Source of the DNA: Macrophomina tecta
Lineage: Eukaryota; Ascomycota; Dothideomycetes; Botryosphaeriales; Botryosphaeriaceae
Length of the DNA stretch: 64,000 bases
Direction: 5' to 3'
Assembly (NCBI GenBank): GCA_024180945.1
Contig: JAKSGN010000038.1
Location: 2,790,001 to 2,854,000 of the forward strand
Within the stretch, counting starts at the first letter, position 1; each line of letters opens with the position of its first letter. Shown in pieces: positions 10,932 to 22,847 of this stretch. The translations under genes and the position numbers were made by a program. A model generated the notes under the pieces. It searched no databases, had not been told where the DNA came from, and was given only the letters and a program-made list of their open reading frames with translations.

Positions 10932-13760
10932 ATGTCCTCTTTCACGCGGCAGTCAGTGATGGGCGCGTCCCGCCAGGACGTATTCTCCTCGCTGCGCGCG
11001 ACGCAGATGATCCACAGCAAGCCAGTGCTGCCAGCAGGTATGGCCTGGTCGCCAGACCCCTTCGCTCCCTCTGATGTTTTGCAGAACTCATCGCCACAAT
11101 CCTGGACTACCTGCCTGTGCCCGACATGATCCGCTTCGCCCGCACCTCGAAACGCATGCGAGAGATGGTCTACGATGATACCCGGTGGATACAGCGCTTG
11201 AAGAGCATGGGTTGTTGGAACGACCAGGAGGCCAGGAAACGCTTCGAAGATGCGATGAAGAGAAAGCTTGAGGCGCAGCGGTCGCGGGAAGCGGAAGAGG
11301 CGCTACGGACTGGTGCCATGATTAATGGCAGTGTCAATGGCCTTGCCGGCGGCGGCGAGACGACCTTGTTTGACGCTGGGGTAGAAGAGGATAGGTTGAG
11401 GAAGAAGTCACAGGAGCTCCCCGTTCGCTCGAGGAAAGGCACCATGGACAGCGGGTTCAGCTCCATTGAATACTCCACCATGAACTACCGCGACCCGGAA
11501 TTCGCCCTGAGTGTCCTGTCTAACGTCCGATCCGCACGAGGCTTCGCGCGCCAGGAGTACGGGAAAATATATGGAGCACTAGCACCATACTACTTCGATA
11601 TTGCCAGGTCACGGAGCCACATGGACCCGGTGCTCTTCCGCGTATACAGGGATCCTGAGCAGCAAGCAAAGATGCTCGCGCAGATTAAAGTCTTTGCAAG
11701 AAGCGATTTCTCCCAAGGCTGGATGCAAAGGGAGGAGAGGCTTGATACCATGATGGGTTTGTTCGAGAATGCGGCACTACGAGAGTTCGAGCAGGGCTAT
11801 GACGCGCAAGACATCGATGGACGTATGAAAAAGTACGCCCAAGTCCTAGTGACGCTAAATGGCGGTGCAGCGGCCATCGACAGCTTTATCCATAACCATC
11901 CTCTCATGCTTCACAAGGAAAGGTTGGGGGATCCAATGGACTGTCTGGACAGTGGCCTCTCGGCTGACAACATATCTCTCAAGCCTTCTCAAGCATTTTA
12001 TCAAAGTCTGGCGGCTTCGTTGAACGAGCAGGCGTCTATCATCGATCGAGTCTTCCCTCCATCCATTGATGTCATGGTTCCTTTTTTGGAAAGAATAGGG
12101 GAAGACGTGATTTCGGAGTATATCAATCCGCTTCTGGATGAGGCCCACGAGCGTAACATCGAATCCTACCTGAAGGCTGTATCTGGACTCTTTGAACAAG
12201 CATTGCGTTTCGAAGCCTCATTGAAACCTTCCAAGACTTCGGAAGCTACATTCAAAGAGGATGTGCATCGTGTCATCTCGCGGTGTTTCGAACAGCATAT
12301 CGATTTATACCTACAAGACGAGCTCGATTTCTTCAAGGACAAGGCCAATTCCGATGTCGAGGCTTGGGAAAAGAGACTCCAAGATCAAGAAGCATCAGCG
12401 GAGTCATTCTTCATGTCAAATGTCAACCGGCAAGTGGCCAAAAGAGATTTCCTGACTTCGTTCAAGAAGGTCATCATGATGCCCGTAAATGTCATGCCAT
12501 TCGCTTCGAGTAAACCGGCAGATCAGGCGTCGATGAATGGAGATAGAGACAGCATCAAAACTCCGTCAAGGTCATCTACACCCGTCCCACTCGAGCGTTC
12601 TAGTAGCCCCCGACCTGGGTCGATGGCGCCCACCTCGGAGCTTGCAGCCAAAGCCGCTATTATGAATTCTCGCCTCGAAGGTATCAAATCACTATTCAGC
12701 ATTGAAATCGCACTCAGTCTTGTACACCTTGCAAAGGCGAGTCTGGAACGCGTGGCTACTATGGTTCGCATGGGTGGCCAATCAGGCGCGGAGGCCAAGG
12801 AGCAATGTGAGACCATTTTCGTTGCTCTGTTGCAGATCCTCGGATCCGGACACGTCAAGGTCGGTTTCGACAAAGCCATCGAACATCTGTCCAAGTACAA
12901 TCCGAGAGAGGTCAGTGAGCACGATCAACCAGGTGTCCAACCATTGGTCACTTTCTTGGAGCTGGTGAACGTGGGAGATCTCATTCAACAGATGGTGGAC
13001 GTCTTTTACGCGCAAGAGCTGGTGGCAACGAAGCTCGTAGAGAGCGATGAATTCCTCAGCCCGGCAGCAAAGGAGAAGAAGCGTTTCGAGCAAATGCTGG
13101 ACGAAAGGGTTGCTGCAGGGCTGAACAAGGGCATCGACGTGCTCATGGATGAAGTCGAATACCTTTGCGCGACGACTCAGGATCCTAAGGACTTCAACCC
13201 GGGCGCCGGCACAGCCCTCGAAGCGGCAGCTCAAATGTCTGATGTCGGCCCGAGCACCACGGCCCGTAGGATCATTGAACTAGTGTCCTCACACATCAAC
13301 ATGCTCGTGGGAAGCACAGACAAAAACATGTTGGACGTGTTCAACCAGGAGGTTGGCTTGCGCCTCTTCACGGCCCTTTGCAAGCATATCAAGCGTCAGC
13401 GCATCAGTATTGACGGCGCTGTCAAGCTGATCAGGTAAGTTACTGAAGCATCTATCCATATTGCAATTGCATTTGCTGACGCTGCTAAGTGACACCAATG
13501 CGTATCACTCCTATATTCTGACATTGAGAAACAAGTCCTTGACGGAGTACTTCAGTGCACTTCGGGAACTATCCCAGATCTACCTAATCTCAGCAAACGA
13601 CGCGAAGGAGATAGCTACGGTGATTGCGGACGGAGACCGATATCACGGGATTTTCCGCACGGAAGAGGTGTACGAGTTTGCGGAGCGCCGAGCAGACTGG
13701 TTCATTGTCAAGAAGGACGTGGAGCGGGCGATGTATGGGATCGGGTGCGTTGTCATTTGA
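10932..13760 (+). CDS. RCY1: Recyclin-type F-box protein with exocyst Sec10-like domain
   Basis: F-box protein of endocytic recycling, in the family of yeast Rcy1 and fission yeast Pof6. Such proteins bind Skp1 and act at sites of polarised growth and septation. Exons 10932-11037, 11085-13434 and 13490-13760 give 908 residues. The F-box lies at about residues 33-70 and is restored by the first splice: PAELIATILDYLPVPD, then MIRFARTSKRMREMVYDDTR. The rest is helical and Sec10-like, for example LFRVYRDPEQQAKMLAQIKV and EQALRFEASLKPSKTSEATF. A Ser/Pro-rich loop sits near residue 520. The C-terminus, ending ERAMYGIGCVVI, is typical of the family. The last acceptor is AAG, after a GCTGACGCTG branch region. 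Confidence 0.92.
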
Positions 13761-14643
13761 AGAAGGGGAGGGGACATCAGAGAGCATCGATGGTTGCATA
13801 GCGCGTGGAGTTTTTGGGCGCATGTTCAAGCGGTCTGCATTAAGCTTTTCTTCGATGGGCAATTGAGAGTATGGGGACGGGTCGCGACTGGACAAGCCGT
13901 TTGGTGAACGTTCTTGCCTGCATCAATGCACTGCTCTTTTACCTGGCCCAAGCTGTTTCCCGGCTCGTGGACAGACGAGGCGCTGAGGGCTAGGGCGACA
14001 ATGGTGCGGGTGGATGCACCACGGTTGCGTGCTGATGGCGGCTGCGCGCAGCCGGAAGTGGCTTGATACGGACAGCGCAGGCTGCAGGAACGGGTGCGCG
14101 TGACGGCGGAGCGGGCGGGGAGTGAGACATGTGTCTTTTGTCACATGGGACGGCTGGATATGCCGTGCTAGTAGCAACAGAAGAGCGAGTGTCTACTTCT
14201 GTAGGGGGTGTCTCAGCTCCCAGGGCTCGCGGCGGCTTAGTCAGCCTGGCGCCAGCATCACGATTCCCTCTTCCGGATCGACATCGACAGCTCCAGGCCG
14301 CCCGCACATCCACCACCCTTCCGCAGTGCACGCTCGCCTGTGTGACGTCCGCAGCCCGTCCGCCCCGTCCCCGCGCCCGCCGCGACCCCCACAGTTGTTT
14401 TGCCTGCCGTAAATCCGCTCAGAGCCCCAGCACTGCGCCAGCGGCGCCCAATCCATCGCGCCATTCGCTGCGAGAGAAGCGCCGCGCTGCGCCGTCCCCG
14501 AGCGCTGTGAGAGGAGCGCGTTGCCTCTGAGCATCATCGCAGAACCTCCGTGCAGCTATAGCCCAGCTCCAGAGCGCCTGCACCCGCCCACACGCCACGC
14601 CTCCATCCACCGTTAACAAGCATCCACCCCCCCCCCCGCAATC
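13761..14643. other. Spacer between the recyclin and SWIB genes
   Basis: About 0.9 kb, GC-rich in the second half, with a C10 run shortly before the SWIB gene start. Only Arg/Pro/Ala-rich chance ORFs are present. The left part should be 3' untranslated sequence and the right part a promoter. Confidence 0.4.
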
Positions 14644-15750
14644 ATGCCTCGTATGTGCTCCCTCACCCCCAATTGACCGCCTCGGACCTACTCCGCTCAC
14701 ACGACGCCCTGCTCATCCAGTCCCACCTGAGGTTCAAGCCTCCTACACCGTCATCATCGATGATATCCTCGCCCACAGCGACCTTAACACTGTCTCCGCC
14801 AAGCGGATCCGCAAGGGCCTGCAAGCGCGTGTCAACCATGATATAACCCCGGAAAAGGTGTGCTTCACCTACCTCTTGCGCCCTTGCCACGCCTCCGCCG
14901 CCCCTCGCATACTGCCAGAAGCCCATTGCACTGACGCATACGTCTCCAGGATGCTATTACCGAGCTCATCTTGGCACGCTTCGACAAGGTCACCGCAGAG
15001 CGTAACGGCCCTGGAGCAGATGGCGCCGCCACAGGCGCTATCGAGCCCGCACCCACCGCCGCCGCGCCAGCGATAAACGGGTCTGCTCACGACGGTTCTG
15101 GCACGTCCACCCCCGCCTCGTCCAAGAAGAGGGCAGAACCGTCCGAAGGAGCTGAGGAGTCTGAACTCTCGGATGTTGCATCGACCCCTCCGAAGAAGAA
15201 GCACAAAAAGAGCACATCTGTCGAGGATGATGCCGCATTTGCCGCCAGGTTACAAGCGGAGGAAAACGGTCGTGCCCGGTCGACCCGCGGCGGGGGGGCG
15301 TCGAGGCGGAAGGCGCCTGTGAAGAAAAAGGGAGAGTCTCGCAAGAAGAAGAGCAAGACCAAGGTTAATTCAGACGATGATAGTGAGCTTGGCAGTGGCA
15401 GCGAATCCAAGAAGGAGGTGAAGCGGAACGGCGGCTTTCACGTACGTGTCGCAAGCGTTCCTGCGCTGTGGTTTGTTAAGCATATACTTCATTTGCTAAC
15501 TTGCGGAATACAGAAACCGATGATGCTGTCAGAACCCCTCTCTGAACTTCTCGGCGAAACACAGCTCTCGCGTCCTCAGTGCGTCAAGAAAATCTGGGAG
15601 TATGTCAAAGAAAGGGACCTACAAGATCCCAACGACAAGCGACAAATCCGCTGCGACGAGCCTATGCGCGCTGTCTTCAAGCAGGACCGCGTTCATATGT
15701 TCACCATGAACAAGATCCTCAACCAGAACCTTTACGCCGTGGACGAGTGA
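14644..15750 (+). CDS. DEK_C and SWIB/MDM2 domain protein (Uaf30/Tri1 type)
   Basis: Nuclear protein of the family that includes yeast Uaf30, a subunit of the RNA polymerase I upstream activating factor, and its paralogue Tri1. Exons 14644-14650, 14721-14857, 14950-15441 and 15514-15750 give 290 residues. The DEK_C domain (about residues 1-62) contains YTVIIDDILAHSDLNTVSAK and, after a splice, DAITELILARFDKV. A disordered basic linker follows, with PPKKKHKKS and KKKGESRKKKSKTK as likely nuclear signals. The SWIB domain fills the C-terminus: MMLSEPLSELLGETQLSRPQ, then VKKIWEYVKERDLQDPNDKR and FTMNKILNQNLY. The first exon is only 7 nt, but its splice recreates a start (MPLPPEVQASY) like that of relatives. 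Which paralogue it is cannot be decided here. Confidence 0.9.
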
Positions 15751-18051
15751 TGGGCGCGATTTTGATTTCGCGGTACAATCCCGGAGGCTTCTTCTATAAC
15801 TTGTTTTCGAGAGTGCTGCCAGCCTCTTCTCGAAGTTTTATCAAAAAATTTCTGAGTTGGGCTTCTTCGTCTTTTTTTTTTTTTTTTTTCTTTTGGTAAA
15901 CTATTGCAAACAATGGTCCCCTATTTGGAGATGACATTCCGATCTCCACATCATAGCAGGCAAAGCGAGTTGTCGGTGATTCTCTCTGACTTATCCTTTC
16001 TCGTGGGCCACTACAAAGCGCTAAAATAAGGTGCTTTTTTTTTTTTTTTCTTTTTCTTTTCGCTCTTCTGAACAGTTTGTCGCACAGTTTTTCTTTTGTC
16101 TTCCTACTTATTTTTTTTTATGGTCCTTTACGTCTCAAATCAGCATGGCGACTGGCACAGGGAACGGAGTTTTTGTCGAAATCATTATTTATCTTTCTCT
16201 TCTCGGTCGTGTGTGGTCTACATGGTGAACTTGGTAAGACGTTTCCTTTCGTCTCTCTTCTATACGTGATGCCGCTTTTTCTTCTATTTTGTTACTTTGT
16301 GACTGCTGTCATTGCGAAATGGGGCGATTGACTCTATTGATTGATTAAAAAACGTCTCTGGCTCGGACTGGACCTTGACTTCCGACTTCTAGTACTTGTG
16401 TTGGTTATCGTCGACCTCCTTTTCCGTGACCTGAATGCATTTTCCCCGATTTGTTTGCTCTTTCATTTTTCCTTTTTGTTCTTCTAATTTCTCACTATTT
16501 GTAAGGCAGTAGTGACCATTTTGCTCTCATACACAATCTTACAGGACACGCTCTTTTTTGCTATTTTTCTTTCCAAACTGAGAGGAGAAGTGAAAGGAAG
16601 GAAATGGAATATTTCAGTGTGAAGGATGATGGCAAGCGGCCGCTGTTACTACTGCTGCTGCGACCGTATTGGAGTTTTCTCTCTTCCCTCTCTTTCATTC
16701 TCTCCCCCTCCCCCTCCCTCCCCCCAAAAAAAAAAAAAAAAAAAGGAGGGGGCGAGGTGCGCAGCGGCAGTTGCGCATGGTAAGTTAGCACGTGCACATG
16801 TATGTATGCGATGAGAGAGCCGCGGAAGAAGTGGTGAAAAGACTGTGGCGGTGGGCAATCGCGGACAGCAACCTTGTCATACGAATGGAAAAAAAGAAAA
16901 AAAAAAAATCCAGACTATACAAAACAAATAAAGCCAGATTTCCACATAGCAATGGGGCTTGCCTTGGAGGAAAGGCGCAGTGCGGGAGAGGGAGAGAGCG
17001 CTACAGAGGGGGGTGCTTGTCTTTCCTCGTTGGCCTCGTTATGAACTGCGAGCTAAGGGAAGAACAAAGGAAACAGATATTGGAGATAGCCGATGCCTGC
17101 GCTGCTGTAAACGGATAGAACAGGGAGGCCATGCCTGGAGACGATACCGGGGGCAAAGGGCGTATGTGGCTGTGGAGTGGGCAGTTGAAGGACGGGTGGA
17201 GGGGTTGGGCGGATTTCAGGTCCGCCGGCAGACGGAGATTTACCTTCGAGACTGCGAAGCAGGCCTCTCTGTGGCTACTTGTGGAAAGACGAAGTATTCG
17301 GCCAGACGATTAAACGTTAAATGATTACTCCTGTGTTGGTATAACGAGCTAACCCTCGGGAACTGGAGGAGCGGATGGGCATTAAAGCTTGCGCAAGATA
17401 GTCGTTAGCTCGTCTCTTGTGAAGAGATGGTAACGTTCCACGGTGTGAGAATATAGTATGGTACGGGGACAGCATAACATAACTTCACGGAAACGCCCTT
17501 GTACCCATCGACACCACCTTCACTCCCTCGATGGCCTGCATGATCGCTCTTCGGTATACCTTTTCAGTAAGCATTAAACCCCACCCTCGCAACCAAAAAG
17601 AAAAAAGAAAAAAGAAAACCGAGATAAAAGAGTAAATAAAGCCATTCGAGGAACATACGAGTACAGTAGAAACAACCAAGCTTATCCAAGCCTGGGGCCC
17701 GAACTACGCCACCCAGGGCTAACGCCTGCCTGCATCTACAAGCAAGCATGGACACGCTTTCTCGGCGACAATACCAAGTTCTTGTCGACAGAGCGCGGAT
17801 CCTATACAGCAGTAATGCTGCTCCGATATAGAGGGTATTTCCGGTTTTCCCCATGTCCCAAATTTTGCAAAACGCGCGACCAAGACCATGAACAACAAAA
17901 ATGAAAGGATAACTGGAAATCACAAAGGTGTGGAGGACGACAGGGCGCTGAGACAAATGAGTGTCGTCCGTCGACCTCGTCTGACTACTTCCGTGCATCC
18001 TCGGCAGAAGGTTCATCAGTCATAAATACAATAGGTTGGGTATCCCGTTAC
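15751..18051. other. 2.3 kb AT-rich spacer
   Basis: Convergent region between the SWIB gene and securin. It carries T18 at 15872-15889, T15 at 16035-16049, A19 at 16726-16744 after a C-rich tract, and A-rich DNA near 16890. The ORFs are Phe/Lys-rich readings of these tracts. I see no protein gene; a non-coding transcript is possible but nothing specific supports one. Confidence 0.4.
16726..16744. repeat. C-rich tract followed by A19
   Basis: A pyrimidine-rich stretch (about 16,690-16,725) ends in CCCCC and is followed by 19 A residues. It lies in the 2.3 kb spacer after the SWIB gene. Confidence 0.85.
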
Positions 18052-19646
18052 TCATAGCTCGGGAATCGTGAACTGAAATTCCTCCTCCTCGTCTCCGATA
18101 TCAAAGGTGGACAAGCCCGCCTGGGCGCGACTGAACCAGTCGTCACCACCAAGACCCTCATCCAAGCGGAGGTTGCGTAGCGCCATCTCGCGGATCATTT
18201 CCATTTCCGGGTCATCGTTCTCATCGTAGGACGGAACGTCTGTATGTGAGCCGACAAGCGTCGCGTCCGAGTCGTGGCGAGTCCAGGCTGAGCGAGACCT
18301 CTGAGGTAGTGCGGGGCGCGCGCTGGGCGCGCTGGCACTGCGAGTGTGGGCGGATCCTGGTTGGCTGACAGACCGCTGCTGGTTTCCTGATGATTGCCCA
18401 AGCGGTCTGCGGACGGAAGGTCCAACGGTACGACCTTTCCCATAGCCAAGAGTGGTGCGCGAGGCGGCAGTGGCTGCTTGATGCCTCATAGAAGAGGAGT
18501 TGGAAGCACATGGTGCAGTGGCTAGAGTGGGCTTCTTGCGGGGCTGCACAGTCGTGGGAGGCGCAGCAGTGGACAATGCAGAGCGCGAGCGAGCATTTGC
18601 CCGCATGGAAGCCGTAACGTTACTAGCATTGGAGAGAATAGATGCGGCATTGCGAGATGCCAGGGTAGATGGCTTCGACGTTGCCGCGGCGCTCAAGGGC
18701 CGACGAGTAGCAATTGGGGGCTTAGCCACATTGGCTGGCCGGGCATGAGGAGCGTTGGATTCCTGGGTGGGCTTTGGTGCGGGAGCGAATCCGAAAAGCT
18801 CTCGCTCTTCGTCACTCAATGGGCCAAGGATCTCTTCAAGGTTCTTCTGAAGCATAGCATCATGCCTTGCGTTAACCTTTGCCTTGTGCTCAGCAATGCG
18901 CTTGTCAGACAGGTGGACGCCATCATCATCAACAGGGTCGAAATAGGTCTGATAGGTCCCGCGGATCAAGTTCTTGCCCTGGAATTGGGGATACTTCATA
19001 TCCGATGGCCAGTCCTCGGGATCATCAGGAAGCGCTGCAGAGCTATATCAGTATACCACGCAGTAGCCAATTGCTATGTCGGGGAAGGCATACGAATCTC
19101 GGGAGGCGGCATGTACTCGATGTCACGCTCCTCATCCTGGGCAACCTCGGCCGCGGGCGACGCCTGATGAATCTTGACCTTGGCGCGGCGAAGGCGAGGG
19201 CCACTGCTCTTCGCACCAGCCTTCTCGGAGCCGGGCTCTGTCTGCGGCGCAGGAGTCGCGAAGGCAGCTGCCTTGGCATTGGTGGTCTTCATGCCCAATG
19301 GCGCACGCGTGCGGGGACCTGGCCTCTCATATCAGCCTGCGCCTCTCAACTCTCTCGGGGCGTTGTCGCAAGACCCACCAGCGGGCGTGATGAAAGCATT
19401 GCTGTCTGCCTTGCCGCCATGCTTGCCGGCAGGCAGCAGCTGGTTCTCGGCGCCTTTCGCGGCAGTCTTGCCGGCTCGGACTGCGCCATTCTCGTCGTTG
19501 AGTGGGACTTTGAAGGGAGTTTTGGGCGCCTTGTTTGCGGGCGTCTTCACACCGAGCGGCCTGGTGCCGGCGTTAAGCGGCTTCGCAGCAGCGGCCTGCT
19601 GGTGCGAGGCGACAAGATTTTCCTGATCTGCGTGTGCGGCGAGCAT
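18052..19646 (-). CDS. Securin (Cut2-type separase inhibitor)
   Basis: Securin holds separase inactive until the anaphase-promoting complex degrades it. Exons 19646-19379, 19318-19094 and 19034-18052 give 491 residues. Two features recall fission yeast Cut2. One is a destruction box RAPL at residues 94-97, created by the first splice, with a related TRPLG near residue 28. The other is DEERDIEYMPPPEI at about 151-164, close to the Cut2 EEDIEYMPPP. The middle is Ser/Thr/Arg-rich and disordered. A helical block, ILGPLSDEERELFGF, and the acidic C-terminal segment STFDIGDEEEEFQFTIPEL are candidate separase-binding parts. No canonical KEN box is visible; the N-terminus has QEN. Sequence conservation in securins is low, so the call rests on these short motifs. 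It is divergent from tropomyosin across 356 bp. Confidence 0.8.
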
Positions 19647-20002
19647 GCTGGGCGGACGGCGGTTGCATGGACGGGTGGAGGCGGAGAGAGAGAGAGGGCA
19701 GCGGTGGTGTTGGGTTGTGTCTGAGTGTTTACTAGCCTGGAGCGTGCGGTCGCGGGGCGCAACGGACAGGGCGGCGATGCGCAGCGCAGCGATGCGGCAA
19801 GCGCCCCCTGGCAGCCCCGTGGCTGGTCTGCATCTCCAGCACCTCACCGCCCGCCGCTGCGACGAACAACGCACTTCTGCCGCCTTCTGCTGCTCCACCA
19901 CCACCACCTCTCATCTCCCTCTGTCACCGTACTTATACCCTCTGCATTCCCAGCGCACCCCTCCCGCATCTCTGCATATCCACGCACTCCGACTCGCCCA
20001 CC

Positions 20003-20749
20003 ATGGACGCCATCAAGAAGGTGAGCCAGCCCCTCTTCTGCCCCTCCAGGGTCCGCGAGTGATCCCAAGCTCGTCCGCCCGCCTCCGACCGCGCTGCAGC
20101 GCCCCGAGCAATCGTCCCGTGAAGATCGCGCTGACCGCAGTCTTTGCACAGCGCATGAACGCCCTCCGCATCGAGGCCGACGAAGCCACCGCCAAGGTCG
20201 AGGAGCTCTCTGCCGACAAGAAGCGCCTGGAACAGGAGAACCTGGCCAAGGAACAGGAGATCACCTCGCTCACCCACAAGAACCAGCTGCTGGAGTCCGA
20301 GGTCGAGAAGCTCGAGCAGAGCCTGAAGGACGCCAAGGCCATCGCCGACGAAAGCACCCAGGCAGGCACCCACAACGAGTCGCTCACCCGGAGGGTCCAG
20401 CTGCTCGAGGAGGAGGCCGAGGAGGCTGACAAGAACCTGCGTGAGACGAACGAGAAGTACGTCAGCTTTATTACCCCCAATCGTTTCTGGTTCCAGTGCG
20501 TGCGCGTAGCCGACGTCGTTATCGTTCCTCTTCCGCCATTCCACTCTGCTAGCCATCCCGCAGCCTGCTGACAATCTCACCTACAGGCTCCGTCAGACCG
20601 ATGTGCGGGCAGGCCACTACGAGCGCAAGGTGCAGGCTCTCGAAGCCGAGAGGGACCAGTGGGAGTCCAAGTACGAGGAGATGGCCAAGAAGTACGCCGA
20701 CACCAAGAAGGAGCTGGACGACTTCGTCAACGAGATTGGCAACATCTAA
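20003..20749 (+). CDS. Tropomyosin
   Basis: Actin-cable coiled-coil protein equivalent to fission yeast Cdc8 and yeast Tpm1, stabilising formin-made filaments for cytokinesis and polarised transport. Exons 20003-20020, 20152-20456 and 20587-20749 give 161 residues, the same length as Cdc8. The whole chain is a heptad-repeat coiled coil without proline. It opens with MDAIKKRMNALRIEADEATA and ends with KKELDDFVNEIGNI; the ends overlap head to tail along actin. MDAI matches the start region that is N-acetylated in relatives. The first exon has six codons. Confidence 0.96.
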
Positions 20750-21105
20750 TTCATTTGGCCCTGGCGTCTACTCTCTCTCTCTTTTACACAACAACAATTT
20801 TATCATCACCAAGAGCGAGCTTTAATGGTTGGCACAATGTCCTTCGCGATTAGAACTGGCGGGGCATGGGCGGTGCATTTGTCACGCGGGCCTCGCGACC
20901 CTGCATTTCTCTGTTGGTAATTCCTCCTCAGTGACATAGCAACCCTCTACCCCTGACTTCTGGTCCAACGTGCGTGTCAGGATGTATGAGGTCATATCCC
21001 AGAGCTTATTGCTCAGGGGGTTATTCCGTCGCGTGCTGTCGATGAAGATCGACCGCCCCACCCTATCCATCTAATAACCCAGATTCACGAGATTCTGTGA
21101 TGGCA

Positions 21106-22074
21106 TTATTTCCCTTTTGCCTTCCTTGCCTTTGCCTGCTCCCGATTTTTCATCTTCTGTTTGTCCCGAGTAGCTTTTCTGTCCGCCTTGCTCTCGTACC
21201 TGAACTTCTTCTTTTTCTTCTTCCGCTTGTCAGTCTTGGGCTTCTCTTTCGTCCACACCCTCTTGCCATGTGCCTGTTTCTCTTCCGTGCTCCCAACCTT
21301 GTCGACCGGCGCATCCTCCTCGGCCTCATCGCTTTCATCCTCCTCGCCAATCTCTTTCCTCTTCCGAAAACCATCACGATCAATATCAACCGTTTCTACC
21401 GTGACGGTGGTATATTTGTCCTCGTCAACGTACTCCTCCTCGTGATCTACCACCTCTTGCTTTTCCTCAATGCCATTCCATTCCTCCTCAGAATCATCCT
21501 CATCCGCATCATCGTCGGAAGCAGATGCAGCATTTGGATCCGCCTTTTTGAGCAGGCGATTTACCTCTGCGACATGTTGTTCCAGGTCTGCTTTGCGTTG
21601 TTGACGGAGCTGGACACCATCAGCGATGCATAAAATGCGCATTGAAGATTCCCGAAATTTAGAATCACACAAGCTTCACTTTTCGCCTCCCCAGTTCCGG
21701 CCATCCCCACCCATCCAATCTCCATAAGCGTGCCAGATATATGGAACCTCCCCCAAGCGAGGACCGTAAAATAACAACAGGTAGAAAGTAGGGCCGAAAG
21801 TCGGAGAAAGGGGGAGAGGGGAAAGACAGAGGTTTTTAGAGAGAAGGCCAAGAAAAAAAAAATAACGACTTACCTCCTTCCTCTGCGCGACGCGCTCCTC
21901 TTTCTCCCGCTTGGCCGCCAGCTCCTGCGCCTGCTTGATGCGCGCCTGCTTGCGCTTGTGGAAGCCCGTCAGGTACTCGGCGCGCGCCGAGTCGTCGAAC
22001 TTGATCTCCTCCGGCGTCTTTGTCCGAGCTGACACCGCTGTTATCTTCGCGCGTTTGCGGGGTGGTGGCGCCAT
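21106..22074 (-). CDS. RRP17: Ribosomal RNA-processing protein 17 (Nol12 family)
   Basis: Nucleolar exonuclease-type factor needed for 5' end maturation of 5.8S and 25S rRNA. Exons 22074-21874 and 21609-21106 give 234 residues. The N-terminal Nol12/Rrp17 domain shows EEIKFDDSARAEYLTGFHKR followed by a charged helix, KQARIKQAQELAAKREKEER. An acidic stretch, DDDADEDDSEEEW, follows, and the C-terminus is strongly basic (DKRKKKKKKFRYESKADRKA), consistent with nucleolar targeting. The intron is 264 nt, longer than most in this window, and contains A and T tracts. Confidence 0.9.
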
Positions 22075-22289
22075 AGTGATTTGCTTCGTGGGCAACGCGG
22101 TTCGAGTTGACGGACGGGACGTTTCTCCGGTGAGATCGTGGAGTTTTGGTGCGACTTTGCGGCATTGGGTCCAGCTGCAGTTCAGAGAAGGCGTGTGAGG
22201 CCGGCGCGCGATGCCTGGCTTGTGAGGGGGGCAGTGTTGAAGGTGGTGCGGAGCTTGGTGTTGCCGCGAAACTGCTCGCAGGAAAATGT

Positions 22290-22847
22290 TCACGAGCATG
22301 ACTCGTCGAACTGTGGAGAGGGGCGCTGAAGGTCACGATTCTGAGTCATGCTTGAGCTTAGGTTACATACTCCGAAGATGATCGCATTAATAGGTTTGTC
22401 TATAACGTTACCAGTATGGTTCTGAATAGCATGTTCGATACGATCTTCAGTAAAATTATCAATCGTCATGAGTGTCTCGATAACGTGTCTCAACAAAGCC
22501 TCCTAACAGGCCTCCTCTGTAAGTCTCCATATAACCTTCGACAGGATATTTAACAAGCTTCTCAATGGTTCGGTCCTGCTCGAAATAGGCCTCAATGGGC
22601 TATAATACGAGAAATCTAATGCTTGGTCATCGCTGCCGTTGAAAGCCGGGATCACTTTCACAAGCGTGCGCGTGAGCGGATTCCGCACCCAAGTCTCCGT
22701 TCACCTTAACCCGTTTACATAAATGGTTCCGATTGGTACTGTATAATCATAGATGGTGATAACTTGCACTAACTACTGTGCAATAACTCCTCAAACATGC
22801 TCTTCTAGAAGGTACGTGTTGTGAAATGCGGCTTCCAGATACTCAAC
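22290..22847 (-). pseudogene. Possible decayed coding relic beside the M20 peptidase gene
   Basis: This stretch is more AT-rich than its flanks. Read on the minus strand it shows protein-like blocks broken by stops and apparent frame changes: VITIYDYTVPIGTIYVNG, then a block around NPLTRTLVKVIPAFNGSDDQ, then one in another frame around PIEAYFEQDRTIEKLVKYPV, then back around NFTEDRIEHAIQNHTGNVID. Several of the stops (TGA, TAG) are one C-to-T or G-to-A change from sense codons, the pattern left by repeat-induced point mutation. I do not recognise the ancestral family. It starts directly after the M20 stop codon and in the same frame, so part of it may simply be that gene's 3' untranslated region. 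Confidence 0.35.
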
